A DNA stretch of 34,973 nucleotides from an uncultured Bacillota bacterium (GCA_902493275.1 CABUOQ010000020.1:1-34973), one strand, 5' to 3'; positions 1 through 8,267 are shown, numbered from the stretch's first letter. Program-made: numbers and translations. The notes: generated by a model not told the origin, from the sequence alone.

Positions 1-79
1 CAAACATATTGCAACTTAAAGTATGAAAAACTGCTTTTACTTTAAAAACTTGCGAAAAGTAGGATTATTATTAAAAAAT

Positions 80-106
80 GAGTATCTATTAAGATAATAG
101 ATACTC
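80..106. repeat. Perfect 12-bp inverted repeat (hairpin or operator), copy 1
   Basis: GAGTATCTATTA, a 3-nt centre, then its exact reverse complement. The inner 20 bases (83-102) recur in reverse orientation at 191-210. There is no T-run directly after it on the plus strand, so an operator or RNA structure in the leader of the gene at 255 is as plausible as a terminator. Confidence 0.6.
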
Positions 107-190
107 AAAATACATATTAATTTTAATAAAGAAACGAAAAAAACACAATACTAAATAACTAAAAACCAAGCATTTTATAAAAAAATATCC

Positions 191-210
191 ATCTATTATC
201 TTAATAGATA
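191..210. repeat. Inverted copy 2 of the same 20-bp near-palindrome
   Basis: These 20 bases are the exact reverse complement of 83-102. The core is an 8-bp inverted repeat (191-198 with 202-209). Together the copies flank about 90 bp of very AT-rich DNA upstream of the gene at 255. Paired dyads are typical of a DNA-binding regulator's sites; that role is inference. Confidence 0.55.
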
Positions 211-254
211 TTCAGAAAATAAAATAAATTTTTAAATTTTTTGAAGGAGGAATT

Positions 255-647
255 ATGAAAAAATTTAATAAGGAAAATTATAAATTTGTTGATTTATCTG
301 AAACTGATTATACTCTATTCAGTCAAGTTGAACTTGATAAGATGATTGAAGATACAAAAGAAGTTTTAGGATTAACAAAAAAGAAAATGAAAATGACTCC
401 AATGAATCTAGGACTTGTAGGTGGACTTTTAGGAGTTAAAGGTGGACAATTTATTAAAATTAACGCTTTAACTGGCGCTAAATGGAAGAAAGGAAACACC
501 ACTAAAGAAGAACGTAAACTCATAAAAAGAGTTTTCACAACTGCAAGACTATATTATCTATTTAAAGTTGTCATTGTTCTCATTAGCAAAAATAGCAGTG
601 AACAAGACTTACTCAACCCAACTTTAATACAAAAAATTAAGGATTAA
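255..647 (+). CDS. Hypothetical protein, 130 aa
   Basis: I do not recognise this family. The start is supported by a strong GGAGG ribosome binding site six bases upstream of the ATG. The protein is basic and Lys-rich in the middle. Residues about 48-68 are Gly-rich and weakly hydrophobic (LGLVGGLLGVKGG), and a second hydrophobic stretch (about 98-112) contains YYLFKVVIVLI. There is no signal peptide and no lipobox. It is followed after five bases by the 388 aa gene, so the two are probably one transcript. The pair of dyads at 80-106 and 191-210 lies in its leader and may regulate it. Confidence 0.7.
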   Translation: MKKFNKENYKFVDLSETDYTLFSQVELDKMIEDTKEVLGLTKKKMKMTPMNLGLVGGLLGVKGGQFIKINALTGAKWKKGNTTKEERKLIKRVFTTARLYYLFKVVIVLISKNSSEQDLLNPTLIQKIKD

Positions 648-652
648 CATTA

Positions 653-1819
653 ATGGGTTTATTTTCGAAAAAATCGAATGCAGATAAACTTCTTAATGAG
701 GCTCTAAGTGATTATAAACAATCAAAATATCAAGAATGCTATCAAAAGGTATGTGAAGCGGCAGAGCTCAAAAGTTCAAGAGCGTATTTTTGTAAAGCGT
801 TATTAATTTATAACGACCATGTTAGCCTAGGTTCTGAACCAGATTTTAATGTCTTAGATGAGTTATTAAAATATTCGCTTGATGGTGGGTATACTTTAGC
901 GTATGGATTTTATGCTTATATTCTTTATGCAATGCAATATGATGAAAGACTCTGTGATTTTCTTTCATCTAAAGGCAAAGTTAAAGATGGATTATATCTA
1001 ACTTTTTATGCATCATATTTATTTGGACTTTATACTGATGAAGAACATGCTGATATTAAAACAACAATTGCGATAATAAAAGAGTCGATTTCACTTTTAA
1101 CAAATTTTAAAAATCAATTGTCAAGTGGTAAAAAAATTGAGTATGAAGAGAGTGAACTATATAATCCATATAGTAAGTTATCAATCGACTATACTTATCC
1201 TCATGCGCATTTTCTTTTATTGACAGCGCTTTATTGTGAAAATGATTGGGATAAAAGGAAAGAGTTTATGGATACGTTTAAAGTAATTATTGATATGATG
1301 CCTTTAGCAGAAGAAAAATTCCGAGCTTCAAAGCAATATATGCGGGCAATTTTAAATAATTATTTAGGAATGAGAGATCTTTCTGAAGCCAATAAGACAA
1401 TGAAAATTATAAATGATTGTTTTAATGGTCTTAATGATGAAGATAAAGATTATTACAAAGGAGATTATAATCAGTTATATGATGATTATAATGAATTCTA
1501 CCAAAGCGAAATACAAAAATTAAAGCAGCGCGATATTACTTATTCAGATGGATATGCAGATAAAAATGCATTAAGTTTAAATAATATTGTTAATGCTATT
1601 TCACAAGGTGCAAAATACTATGCTAATTCTTCATCAAAAAGCACAACGACTGTTTATACTATAAATGGTAAGAAATATACTCGTGGTGAATTAGGATATT
1701 TATACGATGAGCAAGGAATAAAAGGTGAATACCGAATTGATGATTATTCTAGACTTCATGATGAAAATGGACGAGAGTTAGGATATTTTAATAAAGATGG
1801 ATTATTCATCGATAGTTAA
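653..1819 (+). CDS. Helical-repeat (TPR/Sel1-like) hypothetical protein, 388 aa
   Basis: The N-terminus (MGLFSKKSNADKLLNEALSDYKQ) leads into alternating helices of the kind seen in TPR or Sel1-like proteins (residues about 10-280: LLNEALSDYKQSKYQECYQK, then AYFCKALLIYN, then AYGFYAYILYAM). No single repeat is canonical, so the assignment rests on general pattern only. A low-complexity Ser-rich joint (about residues 325-330) is followed by a short C-terminal segment rich in Tyr, Gly and Asp (about 332-388) with repeated YxxDxxG-like turns, possibly a small beta domain. No signal peptide is seen, so it is probably cytoplasmic. It starts five bases after the stop of the 130 aa gene, with AAGGA just upstream. 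A bidirectional terminator follows. Confidence 0.65.
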   Translation: MGLFSKKSNADKLLNEALSDYKQSKYQECYQKVCEAAELKSSRAYFCKALLIYNDHVSLGSEPDFNVLDELLKYSLDGGYTLAYGFYAYILYAMQYDERLCDFLSSKGKVKDGLYLTFYASYLFGLYTDEEHADIKTTIAIIKESISLLTNFKNQLSSGKKIEYEESELYNPYSKLSIDYTYPHAHFLLLTALYCENDWDKRKEFMDTFKVIIDMMPLAEEKFRASKQYMRAILNNYLGMRDLSEANKTMKIINDCFNGLNDEDKDYYKGDYNQLYDDYNEFYQSEIQKLKQRDITYSDGYADKNALSLNNIVNAISQGAKYYANSSSKSTTTVYTINGKKYTRGELGYLYDEQGIKGEYRIDDYSRLHDENGRELGYFNKDGLFIDS

Positions 1820-1858
1820 TTTATAAATTAAATAATAATATTATAATACAATTAAAAA

Positions 1859-1903
1859 TGGTTTATTGAAATGATAATTATTCATTCAATAAACCACTTT
1901 TTT
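1859..1903. terminator. Bidirectional rho-independent terminator
   Basis: TGGTTTATTGAA (1859-1870) pairs perfectly with TTCAATAAACCA (1885-1896). A T-run follows on the plus strand (1898-1903) and an A-run precedes the stem on the plus strand. It can therefore end both the plus-strand hypothetical pair and the minus-strand typA unit. Confidence 0.85.
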
Positions 1904-3728
1904 ATTCAATATTACGAGCTATCTTAGCTTCGTATTTTTTTCTTTCAGCGTAATTAAGAATTTTCTTTCTCATACGATAAGTTGTAGGAGTTATTTCAAC
2001 AAGCTCATCGGAATTAATATAATCTAAACAAGCTTCCAATGACATCTTTCTAGGAGTTTTTAATACGACTGTAAAATCCTTAGAAGCAGAACGCATATTG
2101 GTCTTTTCTTTTTCTTTGACGACGGTAACGCCTAAATCAGAGTTATATTTATTTTCTCCAACAATCATGCCTTCATATATTTGCGCACCAGGAAGAATAA
2201 ATAAGGTGCCACGTTCTTCAACATGTTGAATAGCGTATGGAGTTGCTTGACCTGAATCTACTGCGACAAGAACACCGACTGAACGTTCTCCGACATTCAT
2301 CTTTAGCATTGGACGATATTCTTTAAAAGTGTGATTTAAAATACCATATCCTTTTGTCATAGTTAAGAAATTATTAACAAATCCTAGTAATCCACGCGAA
2401 GGTACAACATATGAGACACGAACTTGATTTTCGTTATAGACCATATGAACGAGTTCACCACCGCTGGAGGATAATAAATCGATAATTGTACCTAAGTATT
2501 CTTCAGGGACATCAATTTGAACATCTTCAAATGGTTCACATTTAACACCATCAATTTCTTTGATGATGACTTGTGGTTTTGAGACTTGAAGTTCAAAACC
2601 TTCACGACGCATATTTTCAATTAATATTGAAAGATGTAATTCTCCACGACCAGAGACAATAAATGTTTCGGAGTTTGGAATTCGTTCGACACGCAAAGAG
2701 ACATCACGTTGAACTTCTTTCATTAATCTTTCTTCAATTTTGGAAAAAGTCAAAAGTTTTCCATCTTGACCTGCAAATGGTGAAGTGTTAACCCCAAATG
2801 TCATTTGTAGAGTTGGAGGATCAATTCTTAAAAGTGGTAATGGTTCAACTTTATTTAAGTCACCAATGGTTTCACCAACATTTAAATCACTGATACCAGC
2901 CACAGCGACAATATCACCAGCATGAGCTTCTTTAACTTCAATTCTACTTAGACCAAAATAACCAAAGACTTTTTGAATTCTAAAGTTCTTTATAGTTCCG
3001 TCTAAACGTGATACAGAAACAGCTTGTCCTTCTCTCATTGTTCCTTTTTTGATAAGACCAATACCAATTTTACCTACGAAATCAGAATAATCTAATAATG
3101 CAGGTTGAAATTGAAGATCGCCATCTAAATCGACTTTAGGTTCAGGAATTTCTGCGATAATGGTTTCAAAAATAGGGTCCATTCCTGGTGCTTGATCTTC
3201 TAGTTTAGGTGAATAAGAAGAAGTACCTTTTAAAGCGGAACAATAAACAGTTTTAAATTCCAAAAATTCATCTGGAGCGCCTAATTCAATAAATAAATCA
3301 AGAACTTCATCGATAACACGATTTGGATCAGCGTTTGGACGATCAACCTTATTGACAACAACGATAGGCTTTACATTAGCTTCAAGAGCTTTTTTTAAGA
3401 CAAATCTTGTTTGAGGCATCGTACCTTCAAAAGCATCGACAACTAAGACAACTCCATCGACCATGTTCATAATTCTTTCGACTTCACCACCAAAGTCAGA
3501 GTGACCAGGAGTGTCGAGAATGTTAATACGATAATCTTTATAATTTAAAGCTGTTGTTTTAGCTAGGATAGTAATACCTCTTTCTCTTTCAATGTCATTA
3601 CTATCTAAAGCACGGTCAACGACCTTTTCATTATCTCTAAAAGTATGCGAATTTAATAATAATTGGTTAACTAATGTTGTTTTTCCATGATCGACGTGAG
3701 CGATTATGGCTACATTTCTAATATTCAT
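1902..3728 (-). CDS. typA: Ribosome-associated translational GTPase TypA/BipA
   Basis: This is a full-length (608 aa) EF-G-like GTPase that binds the ribosome and is needed for 50S maturation and stress or low-temperature growth in other bacteria. Visible motifs are G1 AHVDHGKTT (residues 10-18), the G2 region ERERGITI (about 47-54), G3 DTPGHSDFGGE (72-82) and G4 NKVD (126-129). The middle holds beta-barrel and EF-G-like domains (about 200-480). The C-terminus has the TypA-specific segment (RSASKDFTVVLKTPRKMSLE and then ELVEITPTTYRMRK). GGAGG lies nine bases before the ATG. It lies downstream of the rnjB-like gene on the same strand, but a hairpin with a T-run separates them, so it probably has its own promoter (possible TATAAT at 3752-3757, minus strand). 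Confidence 0.97.
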   Translation of the reverse strand: MNIRNVAIIAHVDHGKTTLVNQLLLNSHTFRDNEKVVDRALDSNDIERERGITILAKTTALNYKDYRINILDTPGHSDFGGEVERIMNMVDGVVLVVDAFEGTMPQTRFVLKKALEANVKPIVVVNKVDRPNADPNRVIDEVLDLFIELGAPDEFLEFKTVYCSALKGTSSYSPKLEDQAPGMDPIFETIIAEIPEPKVDLDGDLQFQPALLDYSDFVGKIGIGLIKKGTMREGQAVSVSRLDGTIKNFRIQKVFGYFGLSRIEVKEAHAGDIVAVAGISDLNVGETIGDLNKVEPLPLLRIDPPTLQMTFGVNTSPFAGQDGKLLTFSKIEERLMKEVQRDVSLRVERIPNSETFIVSGRGELHLSILIENMRREGFELQVSKPQVIIKEIDGVKCEPFEDVQIDVPEEYLGTIIDLLSSSGGELVHMVYNENQVRVSYVVPSRGLLGFVNNFLTMTKGYGILNHTFKEYRPMLKMNVGERSVGVLVAVDSGQATPYAIQHVEERGTLFILPGAQIYEGMIVGENKYNSDLGVTVVKEKEKTNMRSASKDFTVVLKTPRKMSLEACLDYINSDELVEITPTTYRMRKKILNYAERKKYEAKIARNIE

Positions 3729-3761
3729 GTGAGTATACCTCCAACTAGATGATTATAAATC

Positions 3762-3801
3762 ATAAAAAAAAATGTTTAAACAAAAATATGCTTAAACATT
3801 T
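3762..3801 (-). terminator. Rho-independent terminator after the rnjB-like gene
   Basis: Read on the minus strand, AAATGTTTAA pairs with TTAAACATTT across a 12-nt loop and is followed by a run of T. It sits in the 97-bp gap between rnjB-like and typA. Confidence 0.65.
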
Positions 3802-3825
3802 AAAAAAACGCTTACTTTTGCGACA

Positions 3826-5514
3826 TTAATTTGCGATTTCATCAATGTCGATAATATTAGGGATAACAAGTGGTTGTTTTTTGGTTTCTCGACGAACATA
3901 TCTAGAGATATTATCACTGATTTTTTTGAGCAATTCATCGCGATTATCACCATAATAATTAGATATGAATACGTGTAATGAATCTTCAAACATACTATTG
4001 ATTTGTTTGACGATATTTTCCGAATCTTTTAAGAAGATGAATCCTCTCATTTGAACATCTTGAGAAGTGATGATTTCTTTATTTTTACTAGAGACGACTG
4101 CGCCAAGAATGATTACGCCATCATTAGCCATTTTTATTCTTTCTTCAATGACGGAATCAACGACATTACCAACACCAATTCCATCAACTAAAATATCGCC
4201 TGTTTCAATTTTTTCTTTAAAGTTTGGTTTGGCAATTCTATTTTCAATCTCTAACATCATACCATTATCTAAAACAAAAATGTTATTGTGATTATATCCC
4301 ATATTCAATGATAGTGCAATTCGAGCGTTAGTCATTAATTCGCGAAAATCACCTTTAATTGGGAGGTAGTATTTAGGACTTAAAAGTGTTAATAACATTT
4401 TTAAATCTTCTTCATGAGCATGCATTGAAAAGATCTCTTTACGAGTTAGATTAACTATTTTAGCGCCAGTTTTATAGATGGTATCCACAGCCTCAATTGA
4501 AATAGTTTCTGTACCTGGAACAGAAGGGCAATCTAAAATAAAAGTATCATTTTCATTAAAGACAAGATTGCTGAGTAAATCACCATTAGCTAGATTAATC
4601 AAAGTTTCAAATAATTGTTCTCCGCAGCCATCGATAATGATTAATAAATCTTGTTCGCGAATACGGTTTAATTCGTTTAATGAGCAAAGGTTTTGACTTG
4701 GAATATTTAGATAAGTATCGATGTATGATCCAAATAATTCATGAATAGTATCGGTCAAGAAGAGAATCTTTTTATTACTCTTGATTGCCAAATCGATAAT
4801 CTCACTTATATTGAAAAGATTTTGTGAATAAACGCTGATAAATAATCGTCCAATTGATTCGGTAAATAATCGATTGATATAAGGGGTTATACGGTGATTA
4901 GGTGAGCAATGACCAATTTTATCACTATCACATGATTCCGCCATTAAAAGTAATACTTTTTTCTTAAGGGGAAGAGATGTTAACAAAGCGAAATCAGTTT
5001 TATTGACTTCGTTGGCCCCAAAATCGATTATGAAATCGGAAGTATATACAATATAACCTTGATCAGTATCGATAGCAATTCCAAAAGTACCTGGAACAGA
5101 ATGGGTCATTTTAATGAATATAAATTCACGGCCATTAATTATTTCAGTTCCACCTTTTACATAGTGAAAATCATAATCAATAGGCTTAAGGCCATACGCT
5201 AAAGTTTTATTTTTTATTAATGATGCTGTAATATCTGAACAATATATTGGCGCAGGAATCTTACGATAAATATAAGGGATTGCTCCCATTTGATCATCAT
5301 GTGCATGAGAAACAATATATGCTTTAACACGACTAGCATTTTCTTTTAAATAATTAAAATTAGGTATAATACAATCTACACCTGGGACTCGTTTATCAGG
5401 ATACTTAATTCCAGCATCGAAGATATAAATATCATCATTAATTTCAATCACTGACAAATTCTTTCCATTTTCATCAAGTCCTCCAAGAGAAAAGAATTTT
5501 ATTTTATCTGACAT
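3826..5514 (-). CDS. rnjB: RNase J2-like metallo-beta-lactamase/beta-CASP protein, degenerate active site
   Basis: The 562 aa protein has the RNase J layout: beta-lactamase fold, beta-CASP insertion (about 210-345), return to the lactamase fold (motif FSMHAHEEDLKML at 362-374) and a C-terminal domain ending KKQPLVIPNIIDI. Metal-site residues differ from active RNase J1. Motif HxHxDH reads H70-A-H72-D-D74-Q75, losing the last His. The later PVHGEY motif reads PIKGDF, with K387 in place of His. H138, D160, H365 and H367 remain. From memory, Bacillus subtilis RNase J2 is degenerate at the same two positions (HDEN and PVNGEY), so this is best read as the structural, weakly active partner of an RNase J1 encoded elsewhere. 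The start follows AAAGGAG, and a good promoter lies at 5545-5573. Confidence 0.88.
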   Translation of the reverse strand: MSDKIKFFSLGGLDENGKNLSVIEINDDIYIFDAGIKYPDKRVPGVDCIIPNFNYLKENASRVKAYIVSHAHDDQMGAIPYIYRKIPAPIYCSDITASLIKNKTLAYGLKPIDYDFHYVKGGTEIINGREFIFIKMTHSVPGTFGIAIDTDQGYIVYTSDFIIDFGANEVNKTDFALLTSLPLKKKVLLLMAESCDSDKIGHCSPNHRITPYINRLFTESIGRLFISVYSQNLFNISEIIDLAIKSNKKILFLTDTIHELFGSYIDTYLNIPSQNLCSLNELNRIREQDLLIIIDGCGEQLFETLINLANGDLLSNLVFNENDTFILDCPSVPGTETISIEAVDTIYKTGAKIVNLTRKEIFSMHAHEEDLKMLLTLLSPKYYLPIKGDFRELMTNARIALSLNMGYNHNNIFVLDNGMMLEIENRIAKPNFKEKIETGDILVDGIGVGNVVDSVIEERIKMANDGVIILGAVVSSKNKEIITSQDVQMRGFIFLKDSENIVKQINSMFEDSLHVFISNYYGDNRDELLKKISDNISRYVRRETKKQPLVIPNIIDIDEIAN

Positions 5515-5544
5515 TATTAAACTCCTTTGTTAAAATTCAAATAT

Positions 5545-5573
5545 AGTATAACCAAACATCGCTATTAATTCAA
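5545..5573 (-). promoter_or_regulatory. Sigma-A-type promoter of the rnjB-like gene
   Basis: On the minus strand, TTGAAT and TATACT are separated by 17 bp. The -10 box ends about 30 bp before the start codon. Confidence 0.7.
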
Positions 5574-5628
5574 TCTAAAGTTTATAGATTTTTTTATTAG
5601 ACAAAACTACAAAAAATCAACTTTTATC

Positions 5629-5657
5629 TTTACAAAATATAAATTTCATAATACAAT
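5629..5657 (+). promoter_or_regulatory. Sigma-A-type promoter of tRNA-His
   Basis: TTTACA (5629-5634) and TACAAT (5652-5657) have a 17-bp spacer, and the -10 ends 12 bp before the mature tRNA 5' end. Confidence 0.8.
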
Positions 5658-5669
5658 AACTAAGCATAT

Positions 5670-5746
5670 GGCGATTATGGTGAAGTGGTTAACACATCTG
5701 GCTGTGAACCAGACATGCGTCAGTTCGATTCTGATTAATCGCCCCA
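5670..5746 (+). tRNA. tRNA-His (anticodon GTG), CCA encoded
   Basis: The acceptor stem GCGATTA pairs with TAATCGC. The extra G-1 at 5670, which is specific to tRNA-His, faces the discriminator C at 5743, and CCA follows (5744-5746). The anticodon stem TCTGG/CCAGA encloses loop CTGTGAA, giving anticodon GTG at 5704-5706. The T-arm GTCAG-TTCGATT-CTGAT closes with one G-T pair. It is a single gene with its own promoter and terminator. Confidence 0.95.
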
Positions 5747-5758
5747 TATTGAAAGCAT

Positions 5759-5798
5759 AGGTTTGATACCAAGAAAATGATGGTTTCAAGCCTTTTTT
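5759..5798 (+). terminator. Rho-independent terminator after tRNA-His
   Basis: AGGTTTGATACC (5759-5770) pairs with GGTTTCAAGCCT (5782-5793) with one mismatch and one G-U pair, and six T follow (5793-5798). Confidence 0.8.
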
Positions 5799-5829
5799 GT
5801 TGCTTTGAAGCTTAATTTTGCATTTTTCT

Positions 5830-5855
5830 TCGTCCGGTCAGGTTCGAACCGACGA
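5830..5855 (-). other. Possible tRNA 3'-end fragment (T-arm plus acceptor strand)
   Basis: On the minus strand, GTCGG-TTCGAAC-CTGAC forms a proper T-arm and is followed by a 7-nt acceptor-like strand, CGGACGA. I find no matching 5' half (expected TCGTCCG) in the following sequence and no CCA. The centre GGTTCGAACC is also a plain palindrome. It could be the relic of a tRNA cut by the adjacent insertion sequence or left by an integrative element; coincidence is possible. Confidence 0.3.
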
Positions 5856-5932
5856 TTTATTTCCATCTTTTGTGTATTTTAATATGCTCCCTTTGTCAAG
5901 TACAAATTAAATTGTGTAAATAATATCTTTAT

Positions 5933-6892
5933 TTAAGTACTATCTGTTGTAATGTCTTCCCCTAGGGGAAGAGCGAATTTTTCATTTTTAACTGTTTCAT
6001 AGAATTCTTTTGGTGGAAGTTTATTTAAATTCCATATGCATCTGTCGTTGTTGTAATAATCAATCCAGTCATCGATAATAGCCTTTACTTCATTAAATGA
6101 AGAGCATTCTATTATTTTACCTTTTATTTCATCTTTCATATGACCGAAAAATGATTCTTGAGGAGCATTGTCCCAGCAGTTACCACGTCTAGACATAGAC
6201 CTTCTAAGATTCACATCTTCAATAATTTTTATAAATCTATGTGATGTGTAATGACATCCTTGATCTGAATGAATTAATGTGTCTGTTTTAAGTTCTTTAC
6301 CATGATTTTTAATTAACACATTAACTGTGTCCAACACGAATTCAAGTTCAAGAGAAGGACTTAATTGATATGCTAAAACTTCTTTGGTATATGCATCTAT
6401 AATAACTGATAAATAAGCAAAAGTATTGTTATAAGGAATATATGAAATATCCGTAAGAAGCACGATTCTAGGACCATATGCTTCAAATTTTCTACTTAAT
6501 AGATTAGCAGCATAATTACTCGTTTTCATAGCTTTCTGCATTCTTCTATAAGGATTTGCTTTTCTAATAGGACAATAGAGATTATATTTTCTCATCAGCC
6601 TTCTAATCTTTTTCTGGTTCATTGGCTTATTCATTTTAAGAAGTCTCATATAAATACCTCTAACACCTTTAGAATAGCCTCTATAATTGTAAGCTTCTAA
6701 GATTATCTTAAAGTCTTTCGTATCCTTTATTTCCTTTAAATAACGTACTTTTTCATTGTTTTTCCAGTTATAATAACCTGATCTAGAAACTCCGGCAATA
6801 TCACAAAGCATCGATATCGGCAGCTTATTATCATTACTATCTAAAGTCGAATCAATTATTTGAAATAATGTAGAAGTAGGAATTTTAGTCAT
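5933..6892 (-). CDS. IS3-family transposase OrfB (DDE integrase domain)
   Basis: The 319 aa protein has an N-terminal HTH_21-like region (about 25-110; AGVSRSGYYNWK, RGIYMRLL, QKKIRRLMRKYNLYCPIRK) followed by an rve integrase core. The catalytic triad is visible: D148 (LLTDISYIPY), D210 (IHSDQGCHYTS) and E246 (DNAPQESFFGHMKDE), with 35 residues between the last two (DD35E). Together with OrfA it carries out cut-copy transposition of the element. Its ATG overlaps the OrfA stop (ATGA) and lies just after GGAGGAAAA, so it is made by translational coupling or by a -1 frameshift giving an OrfAB fusion. It appears intact. Confidence 0.93.
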   Translation of the reverse strand: MTKIPTSTLFQIIDSTLDSNDNKLPISMLCDIAGVSRSGYYNWKNNEKVRYLKEIKDTKDFKIILEAYNYRGYSKGVRGIYMRLLKMNKPMNQKKIRRLMRKYNLYCPIRKANPYRRMQKAMKTSNYAANLLSRKFEAYGPRIVLLTDISYIPYNNTFAYLSVIIDAYTKEVLAYQLSPSLELEFVLDTVNVLIKNHGKELKTDTLIHSDQGCHYTSHRFIKIIEDVNLRRSMSRRGNCWDNAPQESFFGHMKDEIKGKIIECSSFNEVKAIIDDWIDYYNNDRCIWNLNKLPPKEFYETVKNEKFALPLGEDITTDST

Positions 6893-7335
6893 TTTTCCTC
6901 CTTTAGAATTTTTTTTAAAAACTCAACTTGTTGTCTTAAATATATTATTTCAGCTTGCATTTTAATTAAGGCCTTTGATGGAGAAATGTTTCCATTTTCT
7001 AAATCATCTTGAAGTGAAGACATTTTCCTTCCAGCATGAAAAGAGCCGTTGACTTTATACTCTTCTCTAATGTGACATGCAATTCCTTTAGGCCTTTCTG
7101 CACCTAGTATTGAAAGATCATAGCCACAATCTTCAAGAATAGTAGGAGCTGAAAAACCATCATTTAATCTCTTAAACATTAGCTCTTTAAATTCTACGGT
7201 GAATTTAATTGAATTTTCACTAACCTTATAGGTATATTTATTATTTTTTAATATTTCAATTTCGTCTTTATTAAACTTTTTAATACCCATACTTTTCACT
7301 CTCCTATCGTATAAAAGGGACTTTTTAACTGTCAA
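6889..7335 (-). CDS. IS3-family OrfA (helix-turn-helix DNA-binding protein)
   Basis: This 148 aa protein is a typical OrfA: a helix-turn-helix at about 50-80 (FTVEFKELMFKRLNDGFSAP and then TILEDCGY) and a C-terminal coiled coil (about 115-146; KALIKMQAEIIYLRQQVEFL) that usually mediates multimerisation with OrfB. It recognises the terminal repeats. The start shown gives MTVKKSLLYDRRVKS; MGIKKFNKDE (residue 17) is an alternative start. The A-rich run at its 3' end, immediately before the OrfB start, is a plausible slippage site. Confidence 0.88.
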   Translation of the reverse strand: MTVKKSLLYDRRVKSMGIKKFNKDEIEILKNNKYTYKVSENSIKFTVEFKELMFKRLNDGFSAPTILEDCGYDLSILGAERPKGIACHIREEYKVNGSFHAGRKMSSLQDDLENGNISPSKALIKMQAEIIYLRQQVEFLKKILKEEK

Positions 7336-7374
7336 CTAAAATGAAATCACACAATAGATGTGTATAGATTAATG

Positions 7375-7460
7375 GTTTCACACATTTTGATTGTCCAGTA
7401 ATTAAATTATACACAATTTAATCGTCCATTTTTTAGGTTCTACACAATTTGTTTTGTCCA
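7375..7460 (-). repeat. Three tandem IS-end-like repeats, 31-32 bp apart
   Basis: On the minus strand three units begin with TGGAC at 7460, 7428 and 7397: TGGACAAAACAAATTGTGTA, TGGACGATTAAATTGTGTA and TGGACAATCAAAATGTGTG. All share TGGAC plus an (A)AATTGTGT-like core. A single IS3 end normally has one such unit. They may be iterated transposase-binding sites or successive end sequences left by repeated insertion. Confidence 0.7.
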
Positions 7461-7955
7461 TTTTACAGGGTATAGTTTATAATGCTTCTAAAGGTCACTT
7501 TAGTGAATCTAAAGCCGAACTATTATTGTCTCTTGCTAATTCATCTATTGGTTTTTATACTGTCTCTGATAAATTAATTATCAAACAAATTGTTCAATCT
7601 ATACTACTTCATCAAGAACAAAATCTTGCTTGTTGTCTTTATGGTGAAATTTGTAATATCTCTAACTTCCATAATGCTGATGCTTTAGTAGCGTTCTCTG
7701 GCATCAATCCTTTAGTATATGAGTCTGGTAAATTCAAAGCCAAGAATACTATGATTTCTAAGAAAGGTTCTGCTTTATTTAAGAAATGCACTTATTCAAG
7801 CTTCTAGAACAATTGTTAATCGTGATCCTATTTTCAATAATTACTTTAATAAAAAGAAATCAGAAGGTAAGCATTATAACAATTGTATTAATCATGTAGC
7901 TAAAAAACTTGTTAGAGTCATTCATCATTTATTAAAAACCAATAGTCTTTATTAA
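7461..7955 (+). pseudogene. IS110-family transposase, C-terminal remnant with frameshift
   Basis: The reading frame from about 7470 encodes the Transposase_20 part of an IS110/IS1111 transposase: helical GIVYNASKGHF to LLHQEQN, then ADALVAFSGINPLVYESGKF and KAKNTMISKKGSALFKK. One extra base near 7786 throws it out of frame and a stop follows at about 7805. The next frame continues correctly as ALIQASRTIVNRDPIFNNYF to LVRVIHHLLKTNSLY, with a stop at 7953-7955. The N-terminal DEDD RuvC-like half is absent. The fragment abuts the right end of the IS3 element, so the IS3 insertion (or a following deletion) truncated it. Confidence 0.88.
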
Positions 7956-8267
7956 TTATCAATAAATAACTAATAACCATATAAATGTTTTCAAAAATCA
8001 CGAGTATTTTGAAATCACTATTTTCTCATACTCCTTTTTGTTGTGCCCATAACTCTTAAGCACATTGCTAATTATTAAATTTCAAATATTTTTATTTTTT
8101 ACTTGAATCTTTAATAGTTAGCTTTCTAATGAAGTGAACCTACCACACAAACTATATTGTAGATAATTTTTGAATTTAAATTTTGAACGGGTTAACTTTT
8201 GAATTTAATATTTTAATTAAGCTCAATTATTTTTCAAACTTTCATTGTTTCAAACCCTTAAAAAACA
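7956..8267. other. Non-coding stretch between the IS110 remnant and the lipoprotein gene
   Basis: No supported gene lies here. It is very AT-rich and contains a 12-bp direct repeat TTTTGAATTTAA at 8168-8179 and 8197-8208. Part may be the non-coding end of the IS110 element, where IS110 relatives encode a guide RNA, but I cannot define a boundary. Confidence 0.5.

Larger units (their letters stand above)
5898..7460 (-). mobile_element. IS3-family insertion sequence
   Basis: The element holds orfA and orfB in minus orientation and is about 1.5 kb, normal for IS3. The left end (about 5898-5920) contains TTAAATTGTGTA. Its exact reverse complement is at 7409-7420 near the right end, inside one of three tandem end-like repeats at 7375-7460. 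Which of the three is the true tip is uncertain, so the right boundary could be 7397, 7428 or 7460. I see no clear target duplication; the left flank is non-coding and the right flank is an IS110 remnant, suggesting a rearrangement or deletion next to the element. Confidence 0.85.

Noticed and set aside
3792..3989. 65 aa minus-strand frame overlapping the end of the rnjB-like gene
   Set aside because: It lies within a well-supported gene in another frame and across its terminator; no ribosome binding site or family signal.
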